DNA of 36,019 nt from CAMQVM01 sp044433365 (GCA_044433365.1 JAWXTR010000014.1:1-36019); one strand, 5' to 3'. Shown: positions 1 to 9,851, counted from the stretch's first letter. The notes: generated by a model from the letters alone, not told the origin. Made by a program: numbers and translations.

Positions 1-372
1 AGTGGTTCTATATTGAGATTTAATAGTGAAAAATATCGCTCCAAGAGTGCTATTAAGAATATGGCAATAATTGTTTTACACTACTTAATGCTCCCAAGAA
101 TCAGCAGATACTGCTCAGATAGTCGCTACGAGATAGACAACAATTCGATAGAGCGAGCAGTTCGCCCAGTAACATTAGGCAGAAAGAATTACCTATTCTC
201 AGGATGCAGCAAAGGAGCCGAAGATAATGCACTATTCTACACCTTTATCTCCACTTGCAAAGAGCTAGATATAGAGCCAATAGAGTGGTTTAATTTCGCC
301 CTCAGCAACATCACCGACAAAACAACAGAAGAAGAATTAAAAAAATTCTTGCTAAAAAATTTCAAAAAATAA
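1..372 (+). CDS. IS66-family transposase, C-terminal part (truncated by window edge)
   Basis: The reading frame is open through the left window edge and ends at a TAA at 370-372. The segment reading DNNSIERAVRPVTLGRKNYL followed by an FSG..KGAEDNALFYT stretch and TCKELDIEPIEWF is the typical C-terminal end of IS66 (TnpC) DDE transposases. It contains the catalytic-domain end, with the conserved NxxER...GRKN motif, and the short IS66 C-terminal helix region. The residues before DNNSIER (about 20-45) match the family less well, so a frameshift or degenerate copy is possible. Whether the element upstream is intact cannot be seen. It faces rpoC, so the two transcripts converge. Function in an intact element would be DNA cutting and strand transfer; here it is at best a fragment. 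Confidence 0.85.
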   Translation, partial: SGSILRFNSEKYRSKSAIKNMAIIVLHYLMLPRISRYCSDSRYEIDNNSIERAVRPVTLGRKNYLFSGCSKGAEDNALFYTFISTCKELDIEPIEWFNFALSNITDKTTEEELKKFLLKNFKK

Positions 373-388
373 ATTTTCTAAGCCACAT

Positions 389-436
389 AAAAACCGTTCA
401 AAATAGCTAATAAAGTGATTTTGAACGGTTTTTTTA
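389..436 (+). terminator. Hairpin terminator after the IS66 transposase (probably bidirectional)
   Basis: A 13-bp perfect stem (AACCGTTCAAAAT at 392-404 with ATTTTGAACGGTT at 418-430) and a 13-nt loop are followed by a T run to 435. The A-rich left flank would also give a short U run on the minus strand. Confidence 0.8.
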
Positions 437-496
437 TTTCCTATACGGCTTATTTGCAATGCTTACACGGGATATGGTTACTAGCGGATTTACCAC

Positions 497-562
497 AAAA
501 AAAGGTCAGAAATTAGAGCTTAAAGGTGTTACTAACCCCTTTTTCTCTAATCTCTGACCTTT
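497..562 (-). terminator. Rho-independent terminator of rpoC / end of the ribosomal-RNA polymerase operon
   Basis: On the minus strand a 17-of-18-bp stem (positions 545-562 with 501-518) with a 26-nt loop is followed by seven U residues (complement of 497-503). It starts 26 bases downstream of the rpoC stop codon, where the long operon should end. Confidence 0.85.
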
Positions 563-587
563 AGTATCTGATTTCTAAAAGTATCTA

Positions 588-3500
588 TTATTTCACTTTT
601 ACCTCAAGGTCTTGGAACATACGAGTACCAGTACCTGCTGGGATTAGGTGACCACAGATAACATTCTCTTTTAGTTTCTCTAATGGATCGACTTTACCAC
701 GTATAGCAGCCTCATTAAGCACTTTTGTAGTCTCCTGGAACGAAGCAGCTGAGATAAAGCTGTTTGTTTGAAGAGCTGCACGAGTGATACCTTGAAGCAC
801 CTGGTTGCTAGTTGCAGGAACTGCATCACGAACCTCTACCTGACGTAGGTCACGACGTTTTAGTGAAGAGTTTTCATCACGTAGACGACGAAGCGTTACG
901 ATTTGACCAGGACGAAGCTCTGTAGAATCACCGCTTTCAACAACAATTTTCTTATCGTAGATTTCGTCATTAACCATTTGGAATTCCCATTTGTCGACTA
1001 CTTGCTCCTCTAGGAAGTTGGTGTCACCTGGATCGCTAATACGTACTTTATTCATCATCTGACGAACGATAACCTCAAAGTGTTTGTCGTTAATCTTCAC
1101 ACCCTGCATACGGTACACCTCTTGAACCTCATTTACGATATACTCTTGAACCTTGGTAGGACCTTGGATTGCAAGAATATCGGCTGGTGTGGTTGCACCA
1201 TCTGAAAGCGGCATACCTGCTTTAACGTAGTCATTCTCTTGAACAAGAATTTGACGAGCAAGCGGTACAAGATATTTAACAACTTCACCTGTACGAGAAG
1301 TGACGATAATTTCACGATTACCACGCTTAATTTTACCGAACGATACCTCACCATCAATTTCTGAAACAACAGCAGGATTCGACGGATTACGAGCCTCGAA
1401 TAGCTCAGTAACACGAGGTAGACCCCCTGTGATATCGCCTGCTTTACCAGCAACACGAGGAATTTTGATAAGAATATCACCAGCTTTGATGTCAGAGTCC
1501 TCTTTTACTACGATATGCGCACCTACTGGAAGGTTGTAGTGTTTGATATCCTCACCTTCGTCGTTTACAATCTTAATAACAGGGTTTTTGGTTTTGTCAC
1601 GAGAGTCGATAATTACCTTCTCACGGAAACCAGTCTGCTCATCAGCCTCTTCACGGTAAGTTACACCCTCGATAACGCTATCGAAGATAATCTGACCGTT
1701 AAATTCAGAGATAATTACAGCGTTGTATTGATCCCACTCACAAATTAAATCGTTTTTGGTAACCATTGCACCATTTTCGATATAAAGGATAGAACCGTAA
1801 GGTACAGTGCTATTAAATAGAGTGATACCTGTATTTACATCTACGATACGAAGCTCAGAAAGACGGCTAATAACGACGTTTTGTTTAACACCATCAATCT
1901 CTGTCTCAACAGTTTTTAAGTCGTCGATTTCGACACGACCATCGTAACGAGCAATAACTTTATTGTCAGCAGCAACACCACCTGCCACACCACCGACGTG
2001 GAATGTACGAAGTGTAAGCTGTGTACCTGGCTCACCGATTGATTGTGCAGCGATAACACCCACAACCTCACCTAACTGTACTTTGCGACCTGTAGAAAGG
2101 TTGCGACCATAACATTTAGCACAAACACCTTTTTTAGATTCACAAGTAAGTACCGAGCGAATTTCAACCTGCTCGATAGGCGATTTTTCGATTAGCGTAG
2201 CTATATCTTCTGTAATCTCCTCACCTGCCGATACGATAAGCTCGCCTGTAAGTGGGTGGATAACATCAGCAACAGCTGTACGTCCTAAGATACGCTCATA
2301 AAGAGTTTGAACCACATCTTCGTTACGTTTGATCGCAGTAGCATTCAAACCACGTAGAGTACCACAATCCACTTCATTGATGATAACATCTTGAGCAACG
2401 TCAACAAGACGACGAGTAAGGTAACCAGCATCGGCTGTTTTAAGTGCGGTATCGGCAAGACCTTTACGAGCACCGTGGGTAGAGATAAAGTATTCGAGAA
2501 CCGAAAGACCCTCTTTAAAGTTAGAAAGGATGGGATTTTCGATAATCTGAGCACTATCAGAACCCGATTTTTGAGGTTTCGCCATCAGACCACGCATACC
2601 AGAGAGCTGACGAATCTGCTCTTTCGAACCACGGGCACCTGAATCAAGCATCATATATACTGGGTTGAAACCTTGATTATCTTCGGTAAGCTGTTTAAGC
2701 ACTGTGTGAGTAAGACGAGAGTTTGTGTGTGTCCAGATATCAATAATCTGGTTGTAACGCTCGTTATTTGTGATAAGACCCATATTATATGATTCCATCA
2801 CCTCAGCAACCTGTGCATAACCATCGTTTACAAGCTCCTCTTTCTCTTTAGGGATAATTACAGCGTCAAGGTTGAACGAAAGTCCACCTCTAAATGCAGC
2901 ATTATAACCAAGACTCTTAATATCATCAAGGAAAGCAGCAGTACGTGCAGCACCCGATTGTTTCATTACGAAACCGATAATATCACGAAGCGATTTTTTT
3001 GTTAGAAGCTCATTGATGTAGCCACACTCAGCAGGAACAAACTCGTTGAACATTATACGTCCAACAGTTGTCTCGATTAACTCGCTTTTTTCACCCTCTT
3101 TTTTGAAAAGTAGCTTAACTTTTGCGTGTAGACCAGCTCTCTTTTCGTTGTAGGCGATTAAAGCCTCTTCACGAGAGTAGAAAGTTAACCCCTCGCCAAC
3201 AACTCCTGAACGTGGTTTGGTCATGTAGTACAGACCAAGAACCATGTCTTGAGATGGTACAGTAATAGGCGCACCATTTGCAGGATTAAGGATATTGTGA
3301 GCACCAAGCATAAGAATTTGAGCCTCCAAAATAGCCGCATTTCCAAGTGGAAGATGGACTGCCATCTGGTCACCGTCAAAGTCGGCATTGAACGCCGTAC
3401 AAGCAAGTGGATGGAGTTGAAGAGCTTTACCCTCGATAAGCTTTGGCTGGAAAGCCTGAATACCAAGACGGTGAAGAGTAGGGGCACGGTTCATAAGAAC

Positions 3501-4790
3501 TGGGTGACCTTTAAGAACATTCTCTAGGATGTCCCAAACTACAGGATCACGACGGTCGATAATCTTTTTAGCCGATTTTACAGTTTTAACAATACCACGC
3601 TCGATAAGCTTACGTATAATAAATGGTTTGTAAAGCTCAGCGGCCATATCTTTAGGGATACCCATTTCGTGCATCTTTAGCTCTGGACCAACGACGATAA
3701 CCGAACGAGCCGAATAGTCGACACGCTTACCAAGAAGGTTTTGACGGAAACGTCCTTGTTTACCTTTTAAGCTATCAGATAGCGATTTTAGTGGGCGATT
3801 TGATTCTGTTTTAACAGCGTTGCTCTTACGAGAGTTGTCGAATAGAGAGTCGACAGCCTCTTGAAGCATACGTTTTTCATTACGTAGGATAACCTCTGGT
3901 GCGTTAATCTCCATTAGACGCTTTAAGCGGTTGTTACGAATGATTACACGACGGTAAAGGTCGTTAAGGTCGCTAGTTGCGAAACGACCACCATCAAGTG
4001 GCACAAGCGGACGTAGCTCTGGTGGGATAACTGGCACAATTTTTAGTACCATCCACTCTGGCTTGTTAATGTCGACCGAAGCACGGAATGCCTCTACAAC
4101 ATTAAGACGCTTTAGAGCCTCACTCTTACGTTGCTGAGAAGTTTCGTTGCTAGCTTTGTTACGTAGAGAGTATGACAATTCGTCAAGGTTGACTCTCTGA
4201 AGTAGCATGTAGATAGCCTCAGCACCCATAAGGGCGATAAATTTATCAGGATTGTCGTTATCTAGCTGTTGATTACCTTTAGGAAGGGTATCAAGGATAT
4301 CAAGATACTCTTTTTCTGAAAGTAGGTCAAGGTCTTTAACACCTTCGGCCACACCTGCTTGAACTACGATAAAACGCTCGTAATATACTACAGTATCAAG
4401 TTTTTTTGTAGGCACACCAATAAGATAACCAATCTTATTAGGAAGCGAACGGAAATACCAGATATGTACTACAGGCACAACAAGAGCGATGTGACCTGTA
4501 CGCTCACGACGAACTTTTTTTTCTGTAACTTCAACACCGCAACGGTCGCAGACGATGCCTTTATAACGGATTCTTTTATATTTACCGCAATGACACTCAT
4601 AATCCTTTACTGGACCAAAAATGCGCTCACAGAAAAGACCATCACGCTCAGGCTTGTATGTACGATAGTTGATAGTTTCTGGCTTTAAAACCTCACCACT
4701 AGAGGCAGCTAGAATCTCCTCTGGCGATGCTATGCTAATAGAGATTTTAGAAAAAGCCGTATTGGTTTTATTCTCTTTTTTAAATGACAT
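588..4790 (-). CDS. rpoC: DNA-directed RNA polymerase subunit beta'
   Basis: This 1400-residue protein is the beta' subunit, which with beta forms the catalytic centre of RNA polymerase. The absolutely conserved Mg2+-binding motif NADFDGDQM is present. The N-terminal zinc-binding cysteines are visible in CHCGKYKRIRYKG and VCDRCGVEV. The second zinc cluster is around the CESKKGVCAKCYG stretch, and the C-terminal part carries the trigger-loop region with QSIGEPGTQLTLRTFHVGG. Length is normal for Bacteroidota. It is the last gene of the operon; the gap to rpoB upstream is unusually long (373 bp) and structured, so a separate promoter or RNA processing between the two genes is possible. A strong terminator lies directly downstream. 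Identification is certain. Confidence 0.99.
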   Translation of the reverse strand: MSFKKENKTNTAFSKISISIASPEEILAASSGEVLKPETINYRTYKPERDGLFCERIFGPVKDYECHCGKYKRIRYKGIVCDRCGVEVTEKKVRRERTGHIALVVPVVHIWYFRSLPNKIGYLIGVPTKKLDTVVYYERFIVVQAGVAEGVKDLDLLSEKEYLDILDTLPKGNQQLDNDNPDKFIALMGAEAIYMLLQRVNLDELSYSLRNKASNETSQQRKSEALKRLNVVEAFRASVDINKPEWMVLKIVPVIPPELRPLVPLDGGRFATSDLNDLYRRVIIRNNRLKRLMEINAPEVILRNEKRMLQEAVDSLFDNSRKSNAVKTESNRPLKSLSDSLKGKQGRFRQNLLGKRVDYSARSVIVVGPELKMHEMGIPKDMAAELYKPFIIRKLIERGIVKTVKSAKKIIDRRDPVVWDILENVLKGHPVLMNRAPTLHRLGIQAFQPKLIEGKALQLHPLACTAFNADFDGDQMAVHLPLGNAAILEAQILMLGAHNILNPANGAPITVPSQDMVLGLYYMTKPRSGVVGEGLTFYSREEALIAYNEKRAGLHAKVKLLFKKEGEKSELIETTVGRIMFNEFVPAECGYINELLTKKSLRDIIGFVMKQSGAARTAAFLDDIKSLGYNAAFRGGLSFNLDAVIIPKEKEELVNDGYAQVAEVMESYNMGLITNNERYNQIIDIWTHTNSRLTHTVLKQLTEDNQGFNPVYMMLDSGARGSKEQIRQLSGMRGLMAKPQKSGSDSAQIIENPILSNFKEGLSVLEYFISTHGARKGLADTALKTADAGYLTRRLVDVAQDVIINEVDCGTLRGLNATAIKRNEDVVQTLYERILGRTAVADVIHPLTGELIVSAGEEITEDIATLIEKSPIEQVEIRSVLTCESKKGVCAKCYGRNLSTGRKVQLGEVVGVIAAQSIGEPGTQLTLRTFHVGGVAGGVAADNKVIARYDGRVEIDDLKTVETEIDGVKQNVVISRLSELRIVDVNTGITLFNSTVPYGSILYIENGAMVTKNDLICEWDQYNAVIISEFNGQIIFDSVIEGVTYREEADEQTGFREKVIIDSRDKTKNPVIKIVNDEGEDIKHYNLPVGAHIVVKEDSDIKAGDILIKIPRVAGKAGDITGGLPRVTELFEARNPSNPAVVSEIDGEVSFGKIKRGNREIIVTSRTGEVVKYLVPLARQILVQENDYVKAGMPLSDGATTPADILAIQGPTKVQEYIVNEVQEVYRMQGVKINDKHFEVIVRQMMNKVRISDPGDTNFLEEQVVDKWEFQMVNDEIYDKKIVVESGDSTELRPGQIVTLRRLRDENSSLKRRDLRQVEVRDAVPATSNQVLQGITRAALQTNSFISAASFQETTKVLNEAAIRGKVDPLEKLKENVICGHLIPAGTGTRMFQDLEVKVK

Positions 4791-5163
4791 ATTTTTGAGA
4801 ATTTTTATAGCGACTAACCTAGATTTTTCGCTACTGCACTACTTATAAGTGCTTAAATTTAACTTCAAATTGCTTATGGGAGCAAAAAAAATAGTTTTTT
4901 AAGTATGCTGCTCTACTATATGGAAGTAGAGCAGCCATACAATATATTTTTACTCCTCATGCGAATAAAGGTTTGAAATTTTTGTGCTATTTTTGCAATC
5001 CGAGTTGTAAAAAAATAACTTTTGTTAATGCTTTTTTAAAAAAAGCACGCCCAAAGGGCTGGCAAAAATCGTTCGTTTTCACTCACGGCTTCGCTCCGCT
5101 CGCAAAAAGCGGAAGAAGGTTTTTCAAACCTTTATTGGCATTCCTCAATAGGTATTACAAGAA
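4791..5163 (-). other. Long structured rpoB-rpoC spacer
   Basis: No convincing gene is present. On the minus strand (the operon direction) the spacer holds a series of self-complementary segments: a short hairpin in AAGGTTTgaaAAACCTT at about 5117-5133, a GC-rich patch with GCCCTTTGGGC, a perfect GCTTTTTTTAAAAAAGC palindrome at about 5032-5048, and a 15-bp hairpin at 4903-4940. No clean Bacteroidota promoter is seen for rpoC on the minus strand. A 64-codon open frame on the plus strand (4973-5167) overlaps the end of rpoB and looks like chance. Confidence 0.5.
4903..4940 (-). promoter_or_regulatory. Hairpin upstream of rpoC (processing site or attenuator)
   Basis: GTATGCTGCTCTACT (4903-4917) pairs with AGTAGAGCAGCCATAC (4925-4940) with one bulged base and a 7-nt loop. 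On the minus strand the hairpin is followed by an interrupted U-rich stretch (complement of 4884-4900), so it could act as a leaky terminator, or as an RNase III-type cleavage site in the rpoBC transcript. Confidence 0.45.
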
Positions 5164-8100
5164 TTAGTCAAGTCTAACGCTAAGGGCAAGACCTTTTAAC
5201 TCATGAAGAAGTACATTCAACGACTCAGGAATACCTGCAGGTGGAAGATTATCACCCTTAACAATCGCCTCATAAGCCTTCGCACGACCCATTACGTCAT
5301 CCGACTTAATAGTTAGAATCTCTTGGAGGATATTTGCAGCACCAAATGCCTCAAGTGCCCAAACCTCCATCTCTCCGAAACGCTGACCACCAAATTGTGC
5401 CTTACCACCAAGTGGCTGTTGCGTAATAAGAGAGTAAGGTCCAATCGAACGAGCGTGCATCTTATCGTCAACCATGTGACCTAGTTTAAGCATGTAAACC
5501 ACACCTACTGTTGCAGGTTGGTCAAACATCTCACCAGTACCACCGTCACGAAGATAAGTACGTCCACTTCTTGGAATACCTGCTTGAGCAGCATATTCAT
5601 TGATATCCTCTAGTGAAGCACCATCAAAAATAGGCGTTGCAAACTTCAATCCAAGCTGACGACCTGCCCATCCTAGAACAGTTTCGTAAATCTGACCTAA
5701 GTTCATACGAGAAGGTACACCAAGTGGGTTAAGTACGATATCTACGATGCTACCATCCTCAAGGAATGGCATATCTTCGTCACGTACCACACGAGCAACG
5801 ATACCTTTGTTACCATGTCGACCCGCCATTTTGTCACCTACACGTAGTTTACGCTTTTTAGCGATATAAACCTTCGCAAGTTGAATAATGCCTGTAGGAA
5901 GCTCATCACCATTTGAAATGGCATGTTTCTTTCTTTTAAGAGCGGCATCAAGCTCTTTATATCTGATAACGTAGTTGTTGATTGTAGTTTTTACAACCTC
6001 CGACTCCTCTTTGTCCTCTAACCAACCAACAGGATTGATGTTGATATAGTCGATATCACGAAGCACCATCTCATTGAAGATAGTACCTTGACCTAAAATC
6101 TTAGCACCTACTAAATCAACAACTTGTGCAGCAGCCTTACCATTAAGGATTACCATAAGTTTGTTGATAAGGATAGCTGTAAGCTTGTCGACTTCGATTA
6201 GGAACTCAGCATCTGCCTTGTCAAGCTCTCCTTTTTCCGAGTTTTTACCTTTTTTACCACCCTCACGATTTGCACGGGCAAATAGTTTGCGCCCAACAAC
6301 AACACCATGAAGCGATGGCGAAGCCTTCATTGAGGCATCTTTTACATCACCTGCTTTGTCGCCAAAGATAGCACGTAGAAGTTTCTCTTCCGGCGATGGA
6401 TCAGACTCACCTTTAGGGGTAATCTTACCAACAAGAATATCACCTGGCTTAACAATTGAACCAACACGGATAACTCCGATTTCGTCTAGGTCACGAGTTG
6501 CATCCTCAGAAACGTTAGGAATATCAGAGGTTAACTCCTCTACTCCACGCTTAGTGTCACGCACCTCCATAACATATTCGTCAACGTGTACAGATGTGTA
6601 AACATCGTCACGAACCAAACGCTCAGAGATAACAATCGCATCCTCAAAGTTGTAACCTTTCCATGGCATGAACGCCACTTTTAGGTTCTTACCAAGTGCT
6701 AACTCACCATTTTGAGTAGAGTAACCTTCAGTCATAATTTGACCTTTTGTCACTTTCTCTCCTCCTCTTACCAATGGACGTAGGAAGATAGAGGTACTTT
6801 GGTTAGTTTTGCGATATTTTGGAAGTTTGTATGTTGTAACTTCTGGTCTGAAACTCATAAGCTTTTCAGTATCAGTAGTTTCATATCTAACTTGAATTTG
6901 TGTAGCATCAGCAAACACAACCTCACCCTCACGTTCAGCAACAACTTGAACACGACTATCACGTACAATATCAGCCTCAAGACCAGTACCCACGATTGGA
7001 GCCTCAGGCTTGATAAGCGGCACTGCTTGACGCATCATGTTCGATCCCATCAGCGCACGGTTGGCATCATCATGCTCCAAGAACGGAATAAGCGATGCAG
7101 CGATAGATGCAATCTGGTTTGGAGCAACGTCCATAAGCTCAATCTCCTCAGAGGTTGCACTTGGGAAGTCGGCATTCAAACGAGCCTTGATTTTATCGGG
7201 GTTTAAGAAGTTACCATCACTGTCGATAGCTGCATTTGCTTGCGCAATGATTTTGTCCTCCTCCTCTTCAGCAGAGAAATATTGAACAGAACCCTCTGAA
7301 ACATCAACTTTACCATCTACAACTTTACGATATGGAGTTTCGATGAAACCCATCTCGCTAATTTTTGCAAATACACAAAGCGACGAAATCAGACCGATAT
7401 TTGGACCCTCTGGAGTCTCAATCGGACAAAGACGACCGTAGTGAGTGTAGTGAACGTCACGAACCTCAAAACCTGCTCTCTCACGAGATAGACCACCAGG
7501 TCCTAACGCCGAAAGACGACGTTTGTGAGTTAGCTCAGCTAGTGGGTTGGTTTGGTCCATAAACTGTGATAACTGATTTGTACCAAAGAACGAGTTAATT
7601 ACCGAAGATAGAGTCTTAGCGTTAATTAGCTCAATTGGAGTAAACACCTCATTATCACGCACATTCATACGCTCACGAATTGTACGTGCCATACGTGCAA
7701 AACCTACAGAGAATTGGTTAGCAAGCTGCTCACCAACAGTACGTACACGACGGTTTGAAAGGTGGTCGATATCGTCAACCTCAGTTTTTGAAGAGATAAG
7801 GTTGATAAGATACTTAATAATCGAAATCATATCCTCTTTGGTTAGGACACGTGTAGATTCGTCAATATCAAGCTCCAATTTTTTATTCAGACGGAAACGA
7901 CCCACATTACCTAAGTCGTAACGCTTGTCTGAGAAGAAAAGCTTGTCGATAACATCTCTCGCTGTAGCCTCATCTGGTGGCTCTGACGAGCGAAGTTGTC
8001 GGTATATATAAACCACTGCCTCTTTTTCAGAGTTACATGGGTCTTTTTGAAGTGTATTTGAAACGATGGTGTAGTCAGCACTATTTTGACCCTCCTTGTA

Positions 8101-8985
8101 AACAAGAATTGTCTTGCTGCCTGCCTCAAGAATCTCATCAATGTGATCCTCCTCGATAACAGTTTCACGGTCAATGATAATTTCGTTACGCTCGATAGAT
8201 ACAACCTCTCCTGTATCCTCATCAACGAAATCTTCAACCCATGATTTAAGCACACGAGCAGCTAGCTTACGACCTACAACCTTTTTTAGAGCAGGTTTCG
8301 AAACTTTAACCTCGTCTGCAAGACTAAAAATCTCTAAGATTTGGCTATCACTCTCATAACCAATCGCACGAAGAAGCGTCGTTACTGGAAGTTTCTTCTT
8401 ACGGTCGATGTAGGCATACATCACATTGTTAATGTCTGTTGCAAACTCAATCCACGATCCTTTAAATGGAATAATACGTGCAGAATATAGTTTCGTACCG
8501 TTTGAGTGGGTACTTTGACCAAAGAACACACCAGGTGAACGGTGAAGCTGCGATACAATTACACGCTCAGCACCATTGATAACAAAAGTACCACGTGGTG
8601 TCATATAAGGTACCATACCAAAATATACATCTTGAACCACAGTATCGAAATCTTCGTGGTCAGGGTCGGTACAATAAAGCTTTAATTTGGCTTTAAGTGG
8701 CACATTATAGGTAAGTCCTCTCTCAAGACACTCATCGATAGAGTAGCGTGGTGGGTCAACATAGTAGTCGATAAATTCCAAAACGAAATTGTTTCGAGTA
8801 TCCGAAATTGGGAAGTTTTCTAAGAAAACTTTATATAACCCTTCGGTACGTCTATTCTCCGACGTTGTGTCTAACTGAAAGAAATCGTGGAATGATTTAA
8901 GCTGTATCTCCAAAAAGTCGGGATAATCCATCTTGGCATTTGAAGATGAGAAGCTAATTCGATTATTTAACGTTATTTCAGACAT
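5164..8985 (-). CDS. rpoB: DNA-directed RNA polymerase subunit beta
   Basis: This 1273-residue protein is the beta subunit of RNA polymerase. The rifampicin-pocket region reads NQLSQFMDQTNPLAELTHKR followed by RLSALGPGG, with the usual susceptible residues (Q, D, H and S of the classical Q513/D516/H526/S531 positions). The C-terminal clamp-anchoring segment contains KLRVGDKMAGRHGNKG and the FGGQRFGEMEVWALEAFGA motif. Length and sequence are normal for Bacteroidota. It follows rplL in the same direction after a 429-bp leader that contains an attenuator-like hairpin, and precedes rpoC. Start ATG at 8985 begins MSEITLNNRISFSS, a usual Bacteroidota N-terminus. Identification is certain. Confidence 0.99.
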   Translation of the reverse strand: MSEITLNNRISFSSSNAKMDYPDFLEIQLKSFHDFFQLDTTSENRRTEGLYKVFLENFPISDTRNNFVLEFIDYYVDPPRYSIDECLERGLTYNVPLKAKLKLYCTDPDHEDFDTVVQDVYFGMVPYMTPRGTFVINGAERVIVSQLHRSPGVFFGQSTHSNGTKLYSARIIPFKGSWIEFATDINNVMYAYIDRKKKLPVTTLLRAIGYESDSQILEIFSLADEVKVSKPALKKVVGRKLAARVLKSWVEDFVDEDTGEVVSIERNEIIIDRETVIEEDHIDEILEAGSKTILVYKEGQNSADYTIVSNTLQKDPCNSEKEAVVYIYRQLRSSEPPDEATARDVIDKLFFSDKRYDLGNVGRFRLNKKLELDIDESTRVLTKEDMISIIKYLINLISSKTEVDDIDHLSNRRVRTVGEQLANQFSVGFARMARTIRERMNVRDNEVFTPIELINAKTLSSVINSFFGTNQLSQFMDQTNPLAELTHKRRLSALGPGGLSRERAGFEVRDVHYTHYGRLCPIETPEGPNIGLISSLCVFAKISEMGFIETPYRKVVDGKVDVSEGSVQYFSAEEEEDKIIAQANAAIDSDGNFLNPDKIKARLNADFPSATSEEIELMDVAPNQIASIAASLIPFLEHDDANRALMGSNMMRQAVPLIKPEAPIVGTGLEADIVRDSRVQVVAEREGEVVFADATQIQVRYETTDTEKLMSFRPEVTTYKLPKYRKTNQSTSIFLRPLVRGGEKVTKGQIMTEGYSTQNGELALGKNLKVAFMPWKGYNFEDAIVISERLVRDDVYTSVHVDEYVMEVRDTKRGVEELTSDIPNVSEDATRDLDEIGVIRVGSIVKPGDILVGKITPKGESDPSPEEKLLRAIFGDKAGDVKDASMKASPSLHGVVVGRKLFARANREGGKKGKNSEKGELDKADAEFLIEVDKLTAILINKLMVILNGKAAAQVVDLVGAKILGQGTIFNEMVLRDIDYININPVGWLEDKEESEVVKTTINNYVIRYKELDAALKRKKHAISNGDELPTGIIQLAKVYIAKKRKLRVGDKMAGRHGNKGIVARVVRDEDMPFLEDGSIVDIVLNPLGVPSRMNLGQIYETVLGWAGRQLGLKFATPIFDGASLEDINEYAAQAGIPRSGRTYLRDGGTGEMFDQPATVGVVYMLKLGHMVDDKMHARSIGPYSLITQQPLGGKAQFGGQRFGEMEVWALEAFGAANILQEILTIKSDDVMGRAKAYEAIVKGDNLPPAGIPESLNVLLHELKGLALSVRLD

Positions 8986-9414
8986 TTAATCAATATTTGA
9001 TGATGTTTTCCTAAGAATTTTCTGTTTTACACTTTATTTGTGCAATTTAAAATTTTAAGTACAAAAAATTTGCAATTGCATAAAATTGTAAAAAAAATTC
9101 AAATATATTCTCTCTCTAAACCTTCATGTTTAGAGTAATATTGTAGGAAAATTTTTAATTTTGAAACCTAACACTTTCTTTCTTAATTTTTTAAACCTTA
9201 AATTTAAACAATTTTAAAAAAAAGTCTTTGTTATCAATTTTGAAAAATTTCCAGTAGAGAATCACAGCTAAGGTCGTTGTAATTCATTGACCTTCAAGCC
9301 ATAACCATCTTTATAAAAGTCATTGCAGTAACGAAATACCGCAAGACAAGAAAAAGGCATAGAGACTATTTGCATAGACTCTATACCTGTATTCCCTTAA
9401 AGTAGGGGTGGAAA
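8986..9414 (-). other. rplL-rpoB intergenic leader, no gene
   Basis: This AT-rich 429-bp spacer has no coding potential. Next to rplL it has a terminator-like hairpin (9350-9387), and in its middle a perfect 8-bp stem with a 6-nt loop (CTCTAAAC at 9114-9121 with GTTTAGAG at 9128-9135). A TATATTTG box on the minus strand near 9099-9106 resembles a -7 element but lacks a properly spaced TTTG partner, so I do not call a promoter. A long rpoB leader with partial termination between rplL and rpoB is known from other bacteria. Confidence 0.5.
9350..9387 (-). terminator. Attenuator-like hairpin between rplL and rpoB
   Basis: On the minus strand GGTATAGAGTCTAT (9387-9374) pairs with ATAGTCTCTATGCC (9369-9356) around a 4-nt loop, with only one mismatch, followed by UUUUUC. 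The short U run fits partial termination that lets a fraction of polymerases continue into rpoB, as expected for the stoichiometry of L7/L12 and RNA polymerase. Confidence 0.7.
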
Positions 9415-9789
9415 TTACTTAACTTCAACTTCAGCACCAGCTTCTTCAAGAGCAGCTTTTAATGCTTCAGCTTCTTCTTTAGAAACGCCTTCTTTGATAG
9501 CTTTAGGAGCAGCATCTACTAAATCTTTAGCCTCTTTAAGACCAAGACCAGCTAGTTCTTTAACCGCTTTAACTACTTGTAGTTTAGTACCACCTGCAGA
9601 TTTAAGGATTACGTCGAAAGATGTTTTTTCAGCAGCAGCTTCGCCTGCACCAGCTGCAGGAGCAGCAACAGCAACAGCAGCAGCAGCTGGCTCAATGCCA
9701 TACTCATCTTTTAAAATAGTTGCAAGTTCGTTAACTTCTTTAACTGTTAAGTTTACTAACTCTTCAGCTAATTGTTTGATATCTGCCAT
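9415..9789 (-). CDS. rplL: 50S ribosomal protein L7/L12
   Basis: L7/L12 forms the multi-copy ribosomal stalk that recruits translation factors. I place the start at the ATG at 9787-9789, giving 124 residues beginning MADIKQLAEELVNLTVKEV, the normal family start. An upstream in-frame ATG at 9819 would add ten non-conserved residues (MSNNLKIYIK). The N-terminal dimerisation domain is followed by an Ala/Gly-rich hinge and by the C-terminal domain with KTSFDVILKSAGGTKLQVVK and the GLGLKEAKDLVDAAPKAIKE helix. It is preceded by rplJ, which encodes the stalk base L10, and followed by an attenuator-like hairpin before rpoB. Confidence 0.98.
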   Translation of the reverse strand: MADIKQLAEELVNLTVKEVNELATILKDEYGIEPAAAAVAVAAPAAGAGEAAAEKTSFDVILKSAGGTKLQVVKAVKELAGLGLKEAKDLVDAAPKAIKEGVSKEEAEALKAALEEAGAEVEVK

Positions 9790-9851
9790 TTTTATATAAA
9801 TTTTTAAATTGTTTGACAAAAATAATTAATGAAATTTTATTTATTGCTGAA

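Noticed and set aside
4973..5167. 64-codon plus-strand frame in the rpoB-rpoC spacer with a TATTTTTG box at 4988-4995
   Set aside because: The box has no TTTG partner at the proper spacing (nearest is 12 bases upstream) and lies inside the frame; the peptide has no family features and the frame overlaps the rpoB end, so it is probably chance.
9099..9106. TATATTTG as an rpoB promoter -7 box on the minus strand
   Set aside because: No TTTG box is present 18-21 bases upstream.
9790..9819. Ten-residue N-terminal extension of L7/L12
   Set aside because: The L7/L12 family begins at MADIKQLAEEL; the extension is not conserved.
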